Below are positions 25,861 through 34,956 of a DNA stretch of 64,000 bases, piece by piece. The DNA comes from JADJPG01 sp964491875 (GTDB lineage Bacteria > Verrucomicrobiota > Verrucomicrobiia > Limisphaerales > JADJPG01), in assembly GCA_964491875.1 (NCBI GenBank), contig CAZBIC010000016.1, forward strand, positions 82,326 to 146,325, given 5' to 3'. The notes under the pieces were generated by a model that made no database searches, was not told the origin of the DNA, and saw only the letters and a program-made list of their open reading frames with translations. Within the stretch, counting starts at the first letter, position 1. Each line of letters begins with the position of its first letter. The position numbers and the translations under genes were made by a program.

Positions 25861-27684
25861 ATGAGCAAGCAGGGAACTGAACCAGCGAAGAATGAGGCGA
25901 AGTCTGATGCGGTAAGCGAGACGACGCGGCTGCCCTTGCGCGGCTGGGCGCTCGAAATGGCGCGGCGCTGGAACGGCGGCACCTATTCGCTCTTCGTGCT
26001 GCACGGAAACATCTTTGATGTCTTCCCGGTGCAGAACGGCGCGAAGCTCAGCTACGTGCCGCTGAAGGCGTTCCTCTCGAAGCGACTGTTTCCCGATCGC
26101 GGCTTCTTGTTGTTCTACGACATCGGTGACGGACTGAGCTTCGGCTCGGCCGACATGCAGAAGCGGTTCTTCGAATGGCTTGCGATTTACGATGAGGTGG
26201 AGGGCACCAGTTATCATCAGCACGGACCGCCGCGGGAATTCACGAAGCTCGCGCCGTTGCTCCGACGATTCTTCCTGCGCGCGGCGGATGACAAGAAGGA
26301 GCGTCATGGTGTGACGCTCATCATTGATTTCCCAGAGAAGGTAATACCGGCGACGGAGGAGGCGGGCGCGAGTTTGGACGAACGCATGGCGCTGGTAACG
26401 TTGCTGAAGTGGGCGGCGTCGCCGGAGTTGCGTCAACTCGATGTCGGCATTGTCCTCGTGACGGAATCGGCGGCGGAACTACACGCGGACCTCTTGCAGA
26501 ATCCGCACGTGGCGCAGGTGCGCATCGATCTGCCAGATGCAGAGGAACGATTGCGGTTCCTGCAATCGGGCTGGGCCGAGCACATGGCGGATGGCAGGGC
26601 GGTGAACGAGTGGAGCGATTTGTCGGTCCCGGATCTCGCGACGCGCACGGCGGGTTTGAATCTCCTGCGCGTGCAGCATCTGCTGGCCGAAGCGGTGCGC
26701 AATGGCGCGCGCGTGACGCCGGAGAATGTCGCGGCGAGCAAGAAGCGTTTGATCGAGGAGTTTTGCCAGGGACTCGTGCGTTTCAAGGACCCGAAGCCGG
26801 GCGTCACGCTGGACGCCGTCGCGATTCATCACGCCGCGAAGAAGAAGCTGCGCGAGTTGGCGTGGCTGATCAAGAACGGCAAGACGGACGTGCTGGAACG
26901 CGGCATTCTCGTGCCGGGCCGCGTCGGCGTCGGCAAGACGTTCCTCATCGATTGCTTTGCGAGCGAATGTGCGCTGCCGGTGATGGAGGTCGGCGAGTTC
27001 CGTTCAAAATGGGTCGGGGACACGGAGCGCCAGCAGATGCGCATCCTGATGACGATTCGCGCTCTGGGTCCGGTGGTGGTGGTGGTGGACGAGGCGGATG
27101 CGGTCTTCGGCGGGCGCGATGGCGGCGGTGACGACAGCGGTGTGTCGAGCCGTGTCTTCGCGGCGTTCGCGGCGCACATCGGTGACTCCAGCCTGCGCGG
27201 GCGCGAACTCTGGGTGGCGATGACGTCGCGGCCCGACTTGCTCGCCATCGACATGAAACGTCAGGGCCGATTCGGTCTGTGCGTGCCGCTCTTTCCCGCG
27301 CAGGGGCCGGACGATGTCATCGAAATCTTCACGGTACTGGCGCGCATCAAGAAGATCACGCTGGCCGAGGGTATCATCGCCTACATCCGCACGAAGCTCG
27401 GCGAACTGCCGCTGACGGGCAGCGATGTGGACGCGATTCTGGTGCGCGCGAAGGAGCGCGCTGTCTTGGCAAAGCGCGATCAGGATGTGCAGGTGACGGA
27501 TCTGGAGGAGGCGGTGCAGTCGTTCATCGATCCGCTCGACCCGGACTTGCTCGCGTTGCAGGAGCTGGCGGCGGTGCTGGCGTGTTCAGACCGACGTTAT
27601 CTTCCCGGGCGTTATCAGGATGCAGACCGTTCGAAGCTGCTGGAGGAATTCGCGCGGCTGAAGGCGCGGGCAGGGCGGCGGTAA
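25861..27684 (+). CDS. AAA-family ATPase with degenerate N-terminal ATPase domain
   Basis: The 607-residue protein carries a full C-terminal AAA module: Walker A GRVGVGKT (353-360), Walker B VVVVVDEAD (405-413), sensor-1 region AMTSRPDL (about 453-460) and arginine finger in MKRQGRFG. The N-terminal part (about 25-235) has AAA-like order (FVLHGNIFDVFP, VTLIIDFPEK, LDVGIVLVTES, then HLLAEAVRNG) but lacks a Walker A GKT, so it looks like an inactive AAA domain, as in Cdc48-style double rings. No protease or helicase domain is fused. It is preceded by a membrane coiled-coil gene, probably its partner. Role unknown. Confidence 0.82.
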   Translation: MSKQGTEPAKNEAKSDAVSETTRLPLRGWALEMARRWNGGTYSLFVLHGNIFDVFPVQNGAKLSYVPLKAFLSKRLFPDRGFLLFYDIGDGLSFGSADMQKRFFEWLAIYDEVEGTSYHQHGPPREFTKLAPLLRRFFLRAADDKKERHGVTLIIDFPEKVIPATEEAGASLDERMALVTLLKWAASPELRQLDVGIVLVTESAAELHADLLQNPHVAQVRIDLPDAEERLRFLQSGWAEHMADGRAVNEWSDLSVPDLATRTAGLNLLRVQHLLAEAVRNGARVTPENVAASKKRLIEEFCQGLVRFKDPKPGVTLDAVAIHHAAKKKLRELAWLIKNGKTDVLERGILVPGRVGVGKTFLIDCFASECALPVMEVGEFRSKWVGDTERQQMRILMTIRALGPVVVVVDEADAVFGGRDGGGDDSGVSSRVFAAFAAHIGDSSLRGRELWVAMTSRPDLLAIDMKRQGRFGLCVPLFPAQGPDDVIEIFTVLARIKKITLAEGIIAYIRTKLGELPLTGSDVDAILVRAKERAVLAKRDQDVQVTDLEEAVQSFIDPLDPDLLALQELAAVLACSDRRYLPGRYQDADRSKLLEEFARLKARAGRR

Positions 27685-27689
27685 ATCCT

Positions 27690-27711
27690 GATGCCGGTAA
27701 GATGCCGGTAA
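27690..27711. repeat. ATGCCGGTA double-word repeat
   Basis: Two direct copies of ATGCCGGTA separated by AG (27691-27710) lie just after the AAA gene. The unit resembles the GCCGGCA hairpin at 28619, on the far side of the Imm11-like gene. Confidence 0.5.
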
Positions 27712-27871
27712 CGCGAACTTCGTGAGACTCTGGGCTGAATGATGTCATTGGAGGTAGGTCGGGCATCTCGCATGACCCAGTCCTACGAAGAGATGTGCGC
27801 TGGAAACCCACGCTTGATGTGTCCAAATGTCTGGTGTTCGCGTCGGAGAACTTCGGGACAGGCCGCAACAT

Positions 27872-28489
27872 TCACTCTTGTTCGACAGGGATGAAGACCA
27901 AACCATCATGTGGTTCTTTGGTCAAAACACGCTTCGCTACATCATCAATGAGTAGCGCCCACGGCCATTCTTTAACTCGAAATACATGAACATCCGGCGG
28001 CACTTCGCTGGCCTTGACGGCCAATTTGAAGACGGACTTCTTGTCCCGAGAACGAACAGTTTTCTTTTCGGAGATCGCTTTCAGCATTTGCAGAACATTT
28101 ATGACGCGAAAATCCGGACGAAGAGTCTCACCATTCCTTCCCGTAATTCCAACGGGAAGTAATTCAATGTCGTGCGGGGCAACTTCCTTTAATGCACTGC
28201 CAAGACGATTGGAAACAATCTTCCAGCCGTTGCCATTTACAACCACATCAAAGTCGAGATCGTCGGACAAACTTCGCTCTACAATCAATTTCACCCCTGA
28301 AGGGAGTAACCCCAATTGTCTTCCTTCACTTAGTGTCAAAGTTGAAAAGCCAGTGTAGGGCTTCCCTTCCAAGTGCGCTCGACGAATTGCTTCATCCACG
28401 CCTGGGATTTCAAGGAAGTCTAGCTCTACGGCCTTTCCGATTCGACCCTCGGCAGCAAATCCTAAGGTATAAAAACGTCTAGTGATCAT
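27872..28489 (-). CDS. Imm11 (DUF1629)-like immunity-type protein
   Basis: A 205-residue cytoplasmic protein. The middle, NGNGWKIVSNRLGSALKEVAPHDIELLPVGITGRNGETLRPDFRVINVLQMLKAI, follows the Imm11/DUF1629 pattern of a buried strand, an SxRL helix, an ELLPV strand and a VINVL..L.A segment. The family protects against polymorphic toxins. No toxin gene is next to it, so it may be an orphan immunity gene or do something else. Base composition is clearly more AT-rich than the surroundings, and similar short repeats bracket it, both hints of transfer. Confidence 0.6.
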   Translation of the reverse strand: MITRRFYTLGFAAEGRIGKAVELDFLEIPGVDEAIRRAHLEGKPYTGFSTLTLSEGRQLGLLPSGVKLIVERSLSDDLDFDVVVNGNGWKIVSNRLGSALKEVAPHDIELLPVGITGRNGETLRPDFRVINVLQMLKAISEKKTVRSRDKKSVFKLAVKASEVPPDVHVFRVKEWPWALLIDDVAKRVLTKEPHDGLVFIPVEQE

Positions 28490-28618
28490 GGTACAGGGTA
28501 AAGGTCACTTGATTCATAAGGTCTTATCAAAGACTGTTCTAGTGGCGTCCCGTCTTCAATTCGGGATGTCTTGCCGCGTCGTTCAGGTTTGAGGCCTTCT
28601 TGCCTTGAGTGCGTTCCT

Positions 28619-28639
28619 CTGCCGGCAAGATGCCGGCAG
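28619..28639. repeat. GCCGGC hairpin repeat
   Basis: CTGCCGGCA and TGCCGGCAG form a perfect 9-bp stem around AGA. It sits 4 nt beyond the stop of the leftward lamin-tail gene, so it might also act as its transcription end; there is no T-run. Confidence 0.6.
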
Positions 28640-28643
28640 CACG

Positions 28644-31600
28644 TTACTCCACCTGGATAATGCGGAAAAAGCACTGGGTGTCGGCAGGCGGCGAGACAAC
28701 CGTGGCAGTCGAGGAATCGCACGCTTTGATGTCGGCGGAGTAATCCGTCCATTCCGCGCTCGCGCCCGGTTTCATCTGCACGCGGTAGGTGCTACCTGCG
28801 GTGGAGAACCAGTTCAAGGTCACGGTGTTTTCGGACGCAGCGACGAAGCGGAGGGTCGGAGGTGACGGAACCGGATCTCCAAGCGCGATGTCGTCCACAC
28901 GGAACTTCTTGAACTCGCGCACTTCGAGAAACTTCGCTTCGATGCCGTCGCCGTAATAGCGATTGGTGCCGTTGTCGCTGACAATTTGGAAGATGTTGGT
29001 GGCGGTCCATGGGCCTGGATAAACCTCCACAATGCCTTCGGCGTTCAGGCGGCTGAGATCGGCGGTGTGTTCGATCGGTTGATTGGTGGGATTGCCGGTC
29101 CATGTGAAAAGCCGGAAGTTTCCAGGCGGCGGCAGATTGCCCTCGCTGTCGGGCGCGCCAGGTGGGCCGGCGATAATGAGGTAGTTCGTCCCTTGATATC
29201 CTTCGATGCTGCGGATGGCGCGTCCGCCGAGGTTCAGCTCGATGGGCGCTCCGAACTGCGCGGAGCCTCGACCGCTGCGCTTGGTGGTGAGCTTGCCGAA
29301 GTTCAGCACCGGAACGACGAGTGCGTTGACACGGTTCGTCGGCGGGACGAGCGGCGCGCGGAAGGCGACGTAGAGATTCGAGGTGTTGTTCACGCCGGGC
29401 GCCATGGCGAGACCCTCAATGTTGAAGCCGGCGCCGGAGCGATCCTTGGGATCGACGCCTTCGGACGAGCTCTCGGCGAGACCGTAGTAATTCGCGCCCT
29501 TGCCGTGGCGGTTGTTGGAATCCCAGTCGATGAGATCGAATTGGAGGTAATCGTAATGCGTGAGCAGCTTGAGCTGCGAATTGGTGCCGGTGCCGGAGAT
29601 GTCCGTGGCGAAGAGCCGGGCGCGATTGGTTCGCACAGTGGCGTTGAAGGCGTGCGAGTGGGAACCGACCCAGTAGATGCGGTTGCCGACGCGAGTGGAG
29701 CCCTCGATGTCCACTTCACGTGGCGTGCCGTCGGGGTAGTAATCCGTGATGTGCAGAAAGGGGTTCATGTCCTTCACGGCGACGGGGCCTCCAGAGCGCG
29801 TGCGGCTGTAGTAACGCAGAATCTGGTTTTCATCGTCGCCGATGATCATCCAGTTCGCATCGATGGGAATGGCGGTGGAGGAATCGCTGACGCCGCTGTG
29901 CCATTTCGCGCCGAGCCGACCTTGTTCAGAGGCCGCGTAGGCGAGGAATCCACGTCGCGAGTAAATGCCGTCGCTCACCGTGATCGCGAATTCGGAATAG
30001 CCGGCGCCAATCGGTTCCAGCGAGAGCCGCCATTGACCGGGGGCGTAATTGGTGAGCGTGAGATTGGCGTCGGGCACGACATTCTGATTCGTGCTGGTGG
30101 CACTGACGACGAGTGAGGCGAGCGGCGAATCGTCATCGCTGATCGTGAACGTCACGGTTTCGTTCTCGGGATCACCGATGACACCGGAGAGCGGCGTGAG
30201 CGGGTTTGGCGTGATGGTGGGCGGCTTCTTGTTGACCACGCCGGGAGTCATCACGTTGCCGGTGGGTGTGTTGCCGCTGACGTTGTCGAAGTCGAAATCG
30301 AGCGAGTTGCCGTTGGTTCCAGCGAGGTCGCCCACGTACCAAGAAGCTTTCGAGAGCGGTGCGTTGCTGCCGGGGAAACGGCCCGCGGCATCCGGGGTGA
30401 AGTTGCGTTGCGTCAAATCCACTTTGCCGTAGACCTCGTCGTTGTTTCCGCCATCGGTCCAGCCGATCGCGTCGACGATGTAGGCGGTGCGTGGAAGGCC
30501 TTCGAGCGTGCCGTTGTCGCCGTTGTCGAGGTCGTCGCCTTCTTCGAGTTCCTCACGGCAGCCGAGGAGCAGAATTGAGCCACTGCCATTATCGAACGCT
30601 CCGCCGCTCTCGGCGAGTTGAGGCGCGAGCAGGACGGTGGTTCCCGGCGAGAAGAGATAGGGATGTCCCGGCGCGGCGACAATGAGCAGGCCGTTGGTGC
30701 CGATGATCTGGCCGTTCAGGTCCACGATCGTATCGAGCCGACCTGGCGCGCTGGACGAATTTCCCTGAACCGCGACGAGGAAGAGATTTGTCAGCCGTTT
30801 GTTGGCGGGGCCACGGATCTCGACGAACTCGTAGGGTGCATCTTCACCGGGAGGATTGACCTTCGCTTCGCTGAGCAGGACGACGTTGGTGTCGGTGATG
30901 GCAACGTCGACCGGAAGGATCAATGTCTCCGCTGAGAAACGTGCATCGAGCGAGTCGGAGACGGCATGGGAAATCCGCGCGAAGGAACGGGAAGGTCCGG
31001 CGGCGCCATCGTCGACGGCGCGCACCATGATCTTCTTCGGCGAGGTGGTGGTGAGAGCGAGCGTGCCGGCGGAACCGAAGGTCTTGCCGTTGTCGGTGCT
31101 GACCTGCAGTGGGTCTTCGGCGGAGATGGTAATCGAGACGGCACCGGTGGCGCGAAGCGAAAGGTTGAGCGTGTAGTAATCCTTCGCGCCGATCTCTGAG
31201 ACCTGCGTGTTTGTGCCCGTCTGTCGCAGAATGACCGACGGTGTGACGGCGGCCTTGAAGTTCGGTCCTCCAATGTGATTTAGCGCGGCCTTGGAACGGT
31301 TCAGCGGAGTGGTGTTGGTTCCCACCGTGAGCGAGGTCGAATTCTTGCCGAGAAAGAAGTTCGGCGGCTTGCCGGAGAGATTCGCGCTGGCGACCCAATT
31401 CGTCGCCGCCCAATCGGTGGTGTTGCCGTTCCGACCGACATAGCCGGGCGTGAACGGAACGGACACGACAGTGTTGCCGGCCGTGGCTTGATTGCCGGGC
31501 GCGGTGTCACGCCGGAAGTTGATCTTGCCGTAGGCGATGTCGCCGTCGCCATCGCTGTCGAGCACGCCCACGGAATCGAGGATGACCCAGCTGACGACAT

Positions 31601-32168
31601 TGGTGCCATCGAGCGTGCCGTCGTCGTTCGCATCGATGTCATCGCCGACTTCAGGTTCCACGTCGGATTGGATCAGGAAGAACGTCGCGGAGGCGTTTTC
31701 GAGCTCCGTCAGATCGTCCTCACCTTCGTGTTCGAGTGAGCTCGACGAACCGGAACCCCAGCCGGAGCCGTTATCGGAATTCGTCACGACCGTGCTGTAG
31801 AGGATTGATTTGTAGCGATGATTCTTCTGGAGGAGAACGAGGTAACCGTTCTGGCCGAAGCGCAGCCCGGAGAGTTCGAACCGGTTCTGAATCGTGCCGG
31901 GATCGTCATCCTCATCACCCTCGACGCCGAGGAGGTAAGTGCCGTCGGGAAGCACGAGGTTTGGCGGGCCGCGGAGCTCGATCAATTCGTTGGTGGTGTC
32001 GCCGAAGGTTGGTTTGAAGAGAAGTTCGCTGATGAAAACATTTGTGAGCGACGGGCTCGCTGATGCAGCGAGTGGAAGGGCCAGCAGGGCAAGCGAGAGC
32101 AGGGACGATAACCGGATGGCGCAGCGCAAGACGACAGAACGAAGCAGCATGGAAAGCGGGTCCAACAT
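28644..32168 (-). CDS. Very large secreted lamin-tail domain / DUF3616 protein
   Basis: The 1174-residue protein has a signal peptide (LSSLLSLALLALPLAASAS). Two lamin-tail (LTD) type domains follow: about 45-260 (NVFISELLFKPTFGDTTNELIELRG) and about 430-640 (NVVLLSEAKVNPPGEDAPYEFVEIRG). A cadherin-like/Ig-like spacer comes next, then a C-terminal region of DUF3616 type (ANWMIIGDDENQILRYYSR, GFNIEGLAMAPGVNNTSNLYVAFRAPL, IRSIEGYQGTNYLIIAGP). The tail ends with a fibronectin-like segment (TVTLNWFSTAGSTYRVQM). Acidic Asp-rich loops (DGDGDIAYG, DANDDGTLDG) suggest calcium binding. It is probably surface-attached or released. The in-frame ATG 6 codons in is an alternative start. Confidence 0.78.
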   Translation of the reverse strand: MLDPLSMLLRSVVLRCAIRLSSLLSLALLALPLAASASPSLTNVFISELLFKPTFGDTTNELIELRGPPNLVLPDGTYLLGVEGDEDDDPGTIQNRFELSGLRFGQNGYLVLLQKNHRYKSILYSTVVTNSDNGSGWGSGSSSSLEHEGEDDLTELENASATFFLIQSDVEPEVGDDIDANDDGTLDGTNVVSWVILDSVGVLDSDGDGDIAYGKINFRRDTAPGNQATAGNTVVSVPFTPGYVGRNGNTTDWAATNWVASANLSGKPPNFFLGKNSTSLTVGTNTTPLNRSKAALNHIGGPNFKAAVTPSVILRQTGTNTQVSEIGAKDYYTLNLSLRATGAVSITISAEDPLQVSTDNGKTFGSAGTLALTTTSPKKIMVRAVDDGAAGPSRSFARISHAVSDSLDARFSAETLILPVDVAITDTNVVLLSEAKVNPPGEDAPYEFVEIRGPANKRLTNLFLVAVQGNSSSAPGRLDTIVDLNGQIIGTNGLLIVAAPGHPYLFSPGTTVLLAPQLAESGGAFDNGSGSILLLGCREELEEGDDLDNGDNGTLEGLPRTAYIVDAIGWTDGGNNDEVYGKVDLTQRNFTPDAAGRFPGSNAPLSKASWYVGDLAGTNGNSLDFDFDNVSGNTPTGNVMTPGVVNKKPPTITPNPLTPLSGVIGDPENETVTFTISDDDSPLASLVVSATSTNQNVVPDANLTLTNYAPGQWRLSLEPIGAGYSEFAITVSDGIYSRRGFLAYAASEQGRLGAKWHSGVSDSSTAIPIDANWMIIGDDENQILRYYSRTRSGGPVAVKDMNPFLHITDYYPDGTPREVDIEGSTRVGNRIYWVGSHSHAFNATVRTNRARLFATDISGTGTNSQLKLLTHYDYLQFDLIDWDSNNRHGKGANYYGLAESSSEGVDPKDRSGAGFNIEGLAMAPGVNNTSNLYVAFRAPLVPPTNRVNALVVPVLNFGKLTTKRSGRGSAQFGAPIELNLGGRAIRSIEGYQGTNYLIIAGPPGAPDSEGNLPPPGNFRLFTWTGNPTNQPIEHTADLSRLNAEGIVEVYPGPWTATNIFQIVSDNGTNRYYGDGIEAKFLEVREFKKFRVDDIALGDPVPSPPTLRFVAASENTVTLNWFSTAGSTYRVQMKPGASAEWTDYSADIKACDSSTATVVSPPADTQCFFRIIQVE

Positions 32169-32281
32169 GATTTTGCTCGCTCAAGCTACGGCAAGGCCAC
32201 GGCGTGGTCAAAGCACGAAACCCGCGATGTTTGGCGCCGCTGTTTGCTCGCCAGCGATTGGGCTGGTGATACGCTGTGCGC

Positions 32282-33007
32282 ATGTCGATGCACTTAAATG
32301 AACTCGGCCAGCCGATTGGCGCTCCGTTGCCCGGGTGGAACGCGCCACCGGTCCCGCCGGGGGAATCGATGTCGGGACGGCGTTGCCGACTGGAGCCCGC
32401 GAACCTCTCGCGACACGCGGCGGAGTTGTTCGACGCTTGCGCGAGCGACAAGACCGGTGCGATGTGGACCTACCTGCCGTACGGTCCATTCGATTCGCTG
32501 GCGAGCTTTGAGGACTGGTTTAAGACACTCGCCGCAGGACCGGACCCGATGCCGTTTGCAATCGTCGATTCGACGACGAATCGCGTTGTCGGGCTCGCCG
32601 CCTACCTGCGCATCACACCGGCGGCGGGTTCCATCGAAGTCGGTCACGTGATTTACTCGCCGCAGCTCCAGCGCGGGACGATCGCCACGGAGGCGATGTA
32701 TCTGATGATGAAACGGGCGTTCGACCTCGGCTACCGCCGCTACGAATGGAAGTGCGATACGTTCAACGCGAAGTCCCGCGCAGCGGCGCAGCGGCTCGGG
32801 TTTTCGTTCGAAGGCATCTTCCGGCAAGCCATCGTTTACAAGGACCGCACCCGCGACACGTCGTGGTTCTCCGTGATCGATTCGGAATGGCCGGCGTTGC
32901 GGGCGGCGTTTGAGCGTTGGCTGAATCCGGCAAACTTCGACGAGCGCGGCGAGCAGCGGATGCGTCTCAGCGATCTGACCGCGCCGCTGTTGAAAGCTCG
33001 CGGCTGA
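32282..33007 (+). CDS. GNAT-family N-acetyltransferase
   Basis: A 241-residue RimJ/RimL-type acetyltransferase (Acetyltransf_3). The landmarks are LEPANLSRHAAELFDACAS, PFAIVDSTTNRVVGLAAYLRITPAAGSIEVGHVIYSPQLQRGTIATEAMYLMM and YRRYEWKCDTFNAKSRAAAQRLGFSFEG, with the acetyl-CoA loop being QRGTIATEA (a divergent Q-x-x-G-x-G/A). It would acetylate a protein N-terminus or small molecule. It runs 9 nt into the TatD gene region, suggesting an operon with tatD and DUF1294. Confidence 0.9.
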   Translation: MSMHLNELGQPIGAPLPGWNAPPVPPGESMSGRRCRLEPANLSRHAAELFDACASDKTGAMWTYLPYGPFDSLASFEDWFKTLAAGPDPMPFAIVDSTTNRVVGLAAYLRITPAAGSIEVGHVIYSPQLQRGTIATEAMYLMMKRAFDLGYRRYEWKCDTFNAKSRAAAQRLGFSFEGIFRQAIVYKDRTRDTSWFSVIDSEWPALRAAFERWLNPANFDERGEQRMRLSDLTAPLLKARG

Positions 33008-33016
33008 TTTCGGAAC

Positions 33017-33829
33017 GTGCGCCTCTACGACGCTCATAATCATCTGCAAGACTCACGACTCGGCAGCGATGTCGATGCGCTGATCGCGATCGCCCGCGCT
33101 GAAGGCGTCGCGCGCATGGTGGTGAACGGTTCGTGTGAAGAGGATTGGCCGGCGGTGCTGACACTGGCGCGACGATTCCCGGAAGTGATTCCGTCGTTCG
33201 GATATCATCCGTGGTATGTGCACGAGCGAACGGCGAACTGGCGCGAGGTTCTCACCCGGATGGTTGACGAAGTTCCGTCCGCTGTTGGTGAGATTGGGCT
33301 GGATCGGTGGATTGAGAATTACGATCTGCCGGCGCAGGAGGAAGTGTTCATCTGGCAGTTGCGTTTCGCGGCGGAGCGGGATCTGCCGGTGAGCATTCAC
33401 TGCCTGCAAGCCTGGGGGCGGATGTTCGAACTGCTGAGGGAGAACCCGCGTCCGAGTTGCGGTTTCGTGCTGCATTCGTTCGGTGGCTCGCGCGAAATGA
33501 TCGAGCCGCTTGCGAAGCTGGGTGCTTACTTCTCGTTGCCGGGCTACTTCGCGCACGCGCGGAAGGAACGTCAGCGGGAAACGTTTCGTCACGTGCCGTC
33601 GGAGCGGTTGCTCATCGAAACCGATGCGCCGGATCAGTTGTTGCCGGAGGAACGGATACGCCATCCCTTGATTGATCCGGCAACGGGCAAGTCGGTGAAT
33701 CACCCGGCGAACCTGCGTGCGGTCTACGACTTCGCGGCGGAGTTGGTGAGCGACTCCGTCGAATCCGTCGCGGTTCGCGTGGAGCAAAACTTTCAGCGTC
33801 TCTTCCACCGTTTCTTCAACACGCCATGA
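33017..33829 (+). CDS. TatD-family metal-dependent hydrolase
   Basis: The start is GTG (MRLYDAHNHLQD). The 270-residue amidohydrolase-fold protein shows DAHNH (metal ligands H7, H9), SFGYHPWYV, VGEIGLDRWIENYDLPAQEEVF (E of the metal site), SIHC, LHSFGG and IETDAPDQLLP (active-site Asp). These fit TatD-type DNases, though the extended RHPLIDPATGKSVNHPANLRAV loop is typical of a divergent TatD-like group. It overlaps the next gene by 4 nt. Confidence 0.88.
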   Translation: MRLYDAHNHLQDSRLGSDVDALIAIARAEGVARMVVNGSCEEDWPAVLTLARRFPEVIPSFGYHPWYVHERTANWREVLTRMVDEVPSAVGEIGLDRWIENYDLPAQEEVFIWQLRFAAERDLPVSIHCLQAWGRMFELLRENPRPSCGFVLHSFGGSREMIEPLAKLGAYFSLPGYFAHARKERQRETFRHVPSERLLIETDAPDQLLPEERIRHPLIDPATGKSVNHPANLRAVYDFAAELVSDSVESVAVRVEQNFQRLFHRFFNTP

Positions 33830-34107
33830 ATACGTTCGATCAATTTCTCATCGCCTGGTTCGGGTTCACGAGCCTGATGGCGTTTGTGCTGTTCGGTTAC
33901 GACAAGCTCAAGGCGGGTGGTTCCAGTGACCGGGTTCCGGAGCGGCATCTCATCGTCGTCTCGGCGATGGGCGGCTGGCTGGGCGGGTTGTTGGCGATGC
34001 TGTTCTTTCGCCACAAAACTGTGAAGGTGAGTTTTCAGCTCAAGTTCGCCGTCGCGTTCGTCGTCTGGGCATTTCTCGTTTACGGCTGCTGGATGGCGCG
34101 TCGGTAG
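33826..34107 (+). CDS. DUF1294 membrane protein
   Basis: A 93-residue protein with the DUF1294 signature GYDKLKAGGSSDRVPERHLIVVSAMGGWLGGLLAMLFFRHKT and three membrane segments (FGFTSLMAFVLFGY, LIVVSAMGGWLGGLLAMLFF, FAVAFVVWAFLVYGCW). It starts in the ATGA overlap with tatD. Function unknown. Confidence 0.85.
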   Translation: MNTFDQFLIAWFGFTSLMAFVLFGYDKLKAGGSSDRVPERHLIVVSAMGGWLGGLLAMLFFRHKTVKVSFQLKFAVAFVVWAFLVYGCWMARR

Positions 34108-34200
34108 GTGACCCGTCTGCTTGCGCGGTTTCCCGTAGGCGGAATGGACGTCATGGAGGTTCCCGTTTCAGCCGAAAACTGGTATACGTCGTAACCGTCT

Positions 34201-34956
34201 ATGACCCGTCCTGAAACCGATCCTGTGGAACCGAATGCCCCGGCGCCGCTGGGACAATTTCCCACCACGCATTGGACGTTGGTCACGCGGGTGCGCGAGG
34301 GCGGGGAGATTCGACAGGCCGCGCTGGAGGAGTTGTGCGGGCTTTACTGGTATCCCATCTATGTATTCCTGCGGCGACGCGGTTATCCCCAGCATGACGC
34401 GGAGGATTTGACGCAAGGTTTCTTCGTAAAGTTGCTGGGCGACGAGACGTTCGATGCCGCGCAGGCGGAGAAGGGCCGGCTTCGGACGTTTCTCTTGTCC
34501 GCACTGGAAAGACATCTCGCAGATCAGAATCGCCGTCAAAGTGCGCTGAAGCGTGGCGCCGGTTGGCAGATCATCGCCTTCGAAGAGCTGGATGCCGAGC
34601 GACGCTACAATCTGGAACCGCTCGACCATCGCGATCCCGAATGGTTGTTCACCCGCGCGTGGACACAGTTGCTGCTGGAAAGCGTGCGTCAGAAGATGCG
34701 CGAGACGTTCGAGGAGACCGGACGCGCCGGAGTGTACGAAGCGTTGCTGCCGTTCCTCATCATGGAAGACGCGCCTCCGTCGTATCGCGAGGTTGCCGAG
34801 AAGCTTGATTCCAGTGAGACGGCGGTGCGACTGCTCGTGTTCCGGATGCGCAGTCGGTTTCGCGAACTGTTGCGCGAAGAGGTGGCGCGGACGGTCAACG
34901 CGCCGGAGGACGTTGAGGGCGAGATGGAGTGGATCAAGTCGATGCTCGCGCAATGA
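34201..34956 (+). CDS. ECF RNA polymerase sigma factor (kinase-linked group)
   Basis: A 251-residue sigma-70-family protein. The N-terminal FPTTHWTLVTRVREG and region 2 (ALEELCGLYWYPIYVFLRRRGYPQHDAEDLTQGFFVKLL) are those of the PVC-type ECF sigmas that are encoded next to Ser/Thr kinases. Region 4 shows PPSYREVAEKLDSSETAVRLLVFRMRSRFRELLREEVA. There is no anti-sigma gene; instead the next gene, overlapping by 4 nt, is a transmembrane kinase, implying control by phosphorylation. This is known for ECF43-like groups. Confidence 0.9.
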   Translation: MTRPETDPVEPNAPAPLGQFPTTHWTLVTRVREGGEIRQAALEELCGLYWYPIYVFLRRRGYPQHDAEDLTQGFFVKLLGDETFDAAQAEKGRLRTFLLSALERHLADQNRRQSALKRGAGWQIIAFEELDAERRYNLEPLDHRDPEWLFTRAWTQLLLESVRQKMRETFEETGRAGVYEALLPFLIMEDAPPSYREVAEKLDSSETAVRLLVFRMRSRFRELLREEVARTVNAPEDVEGEMEWIKSMLAQ

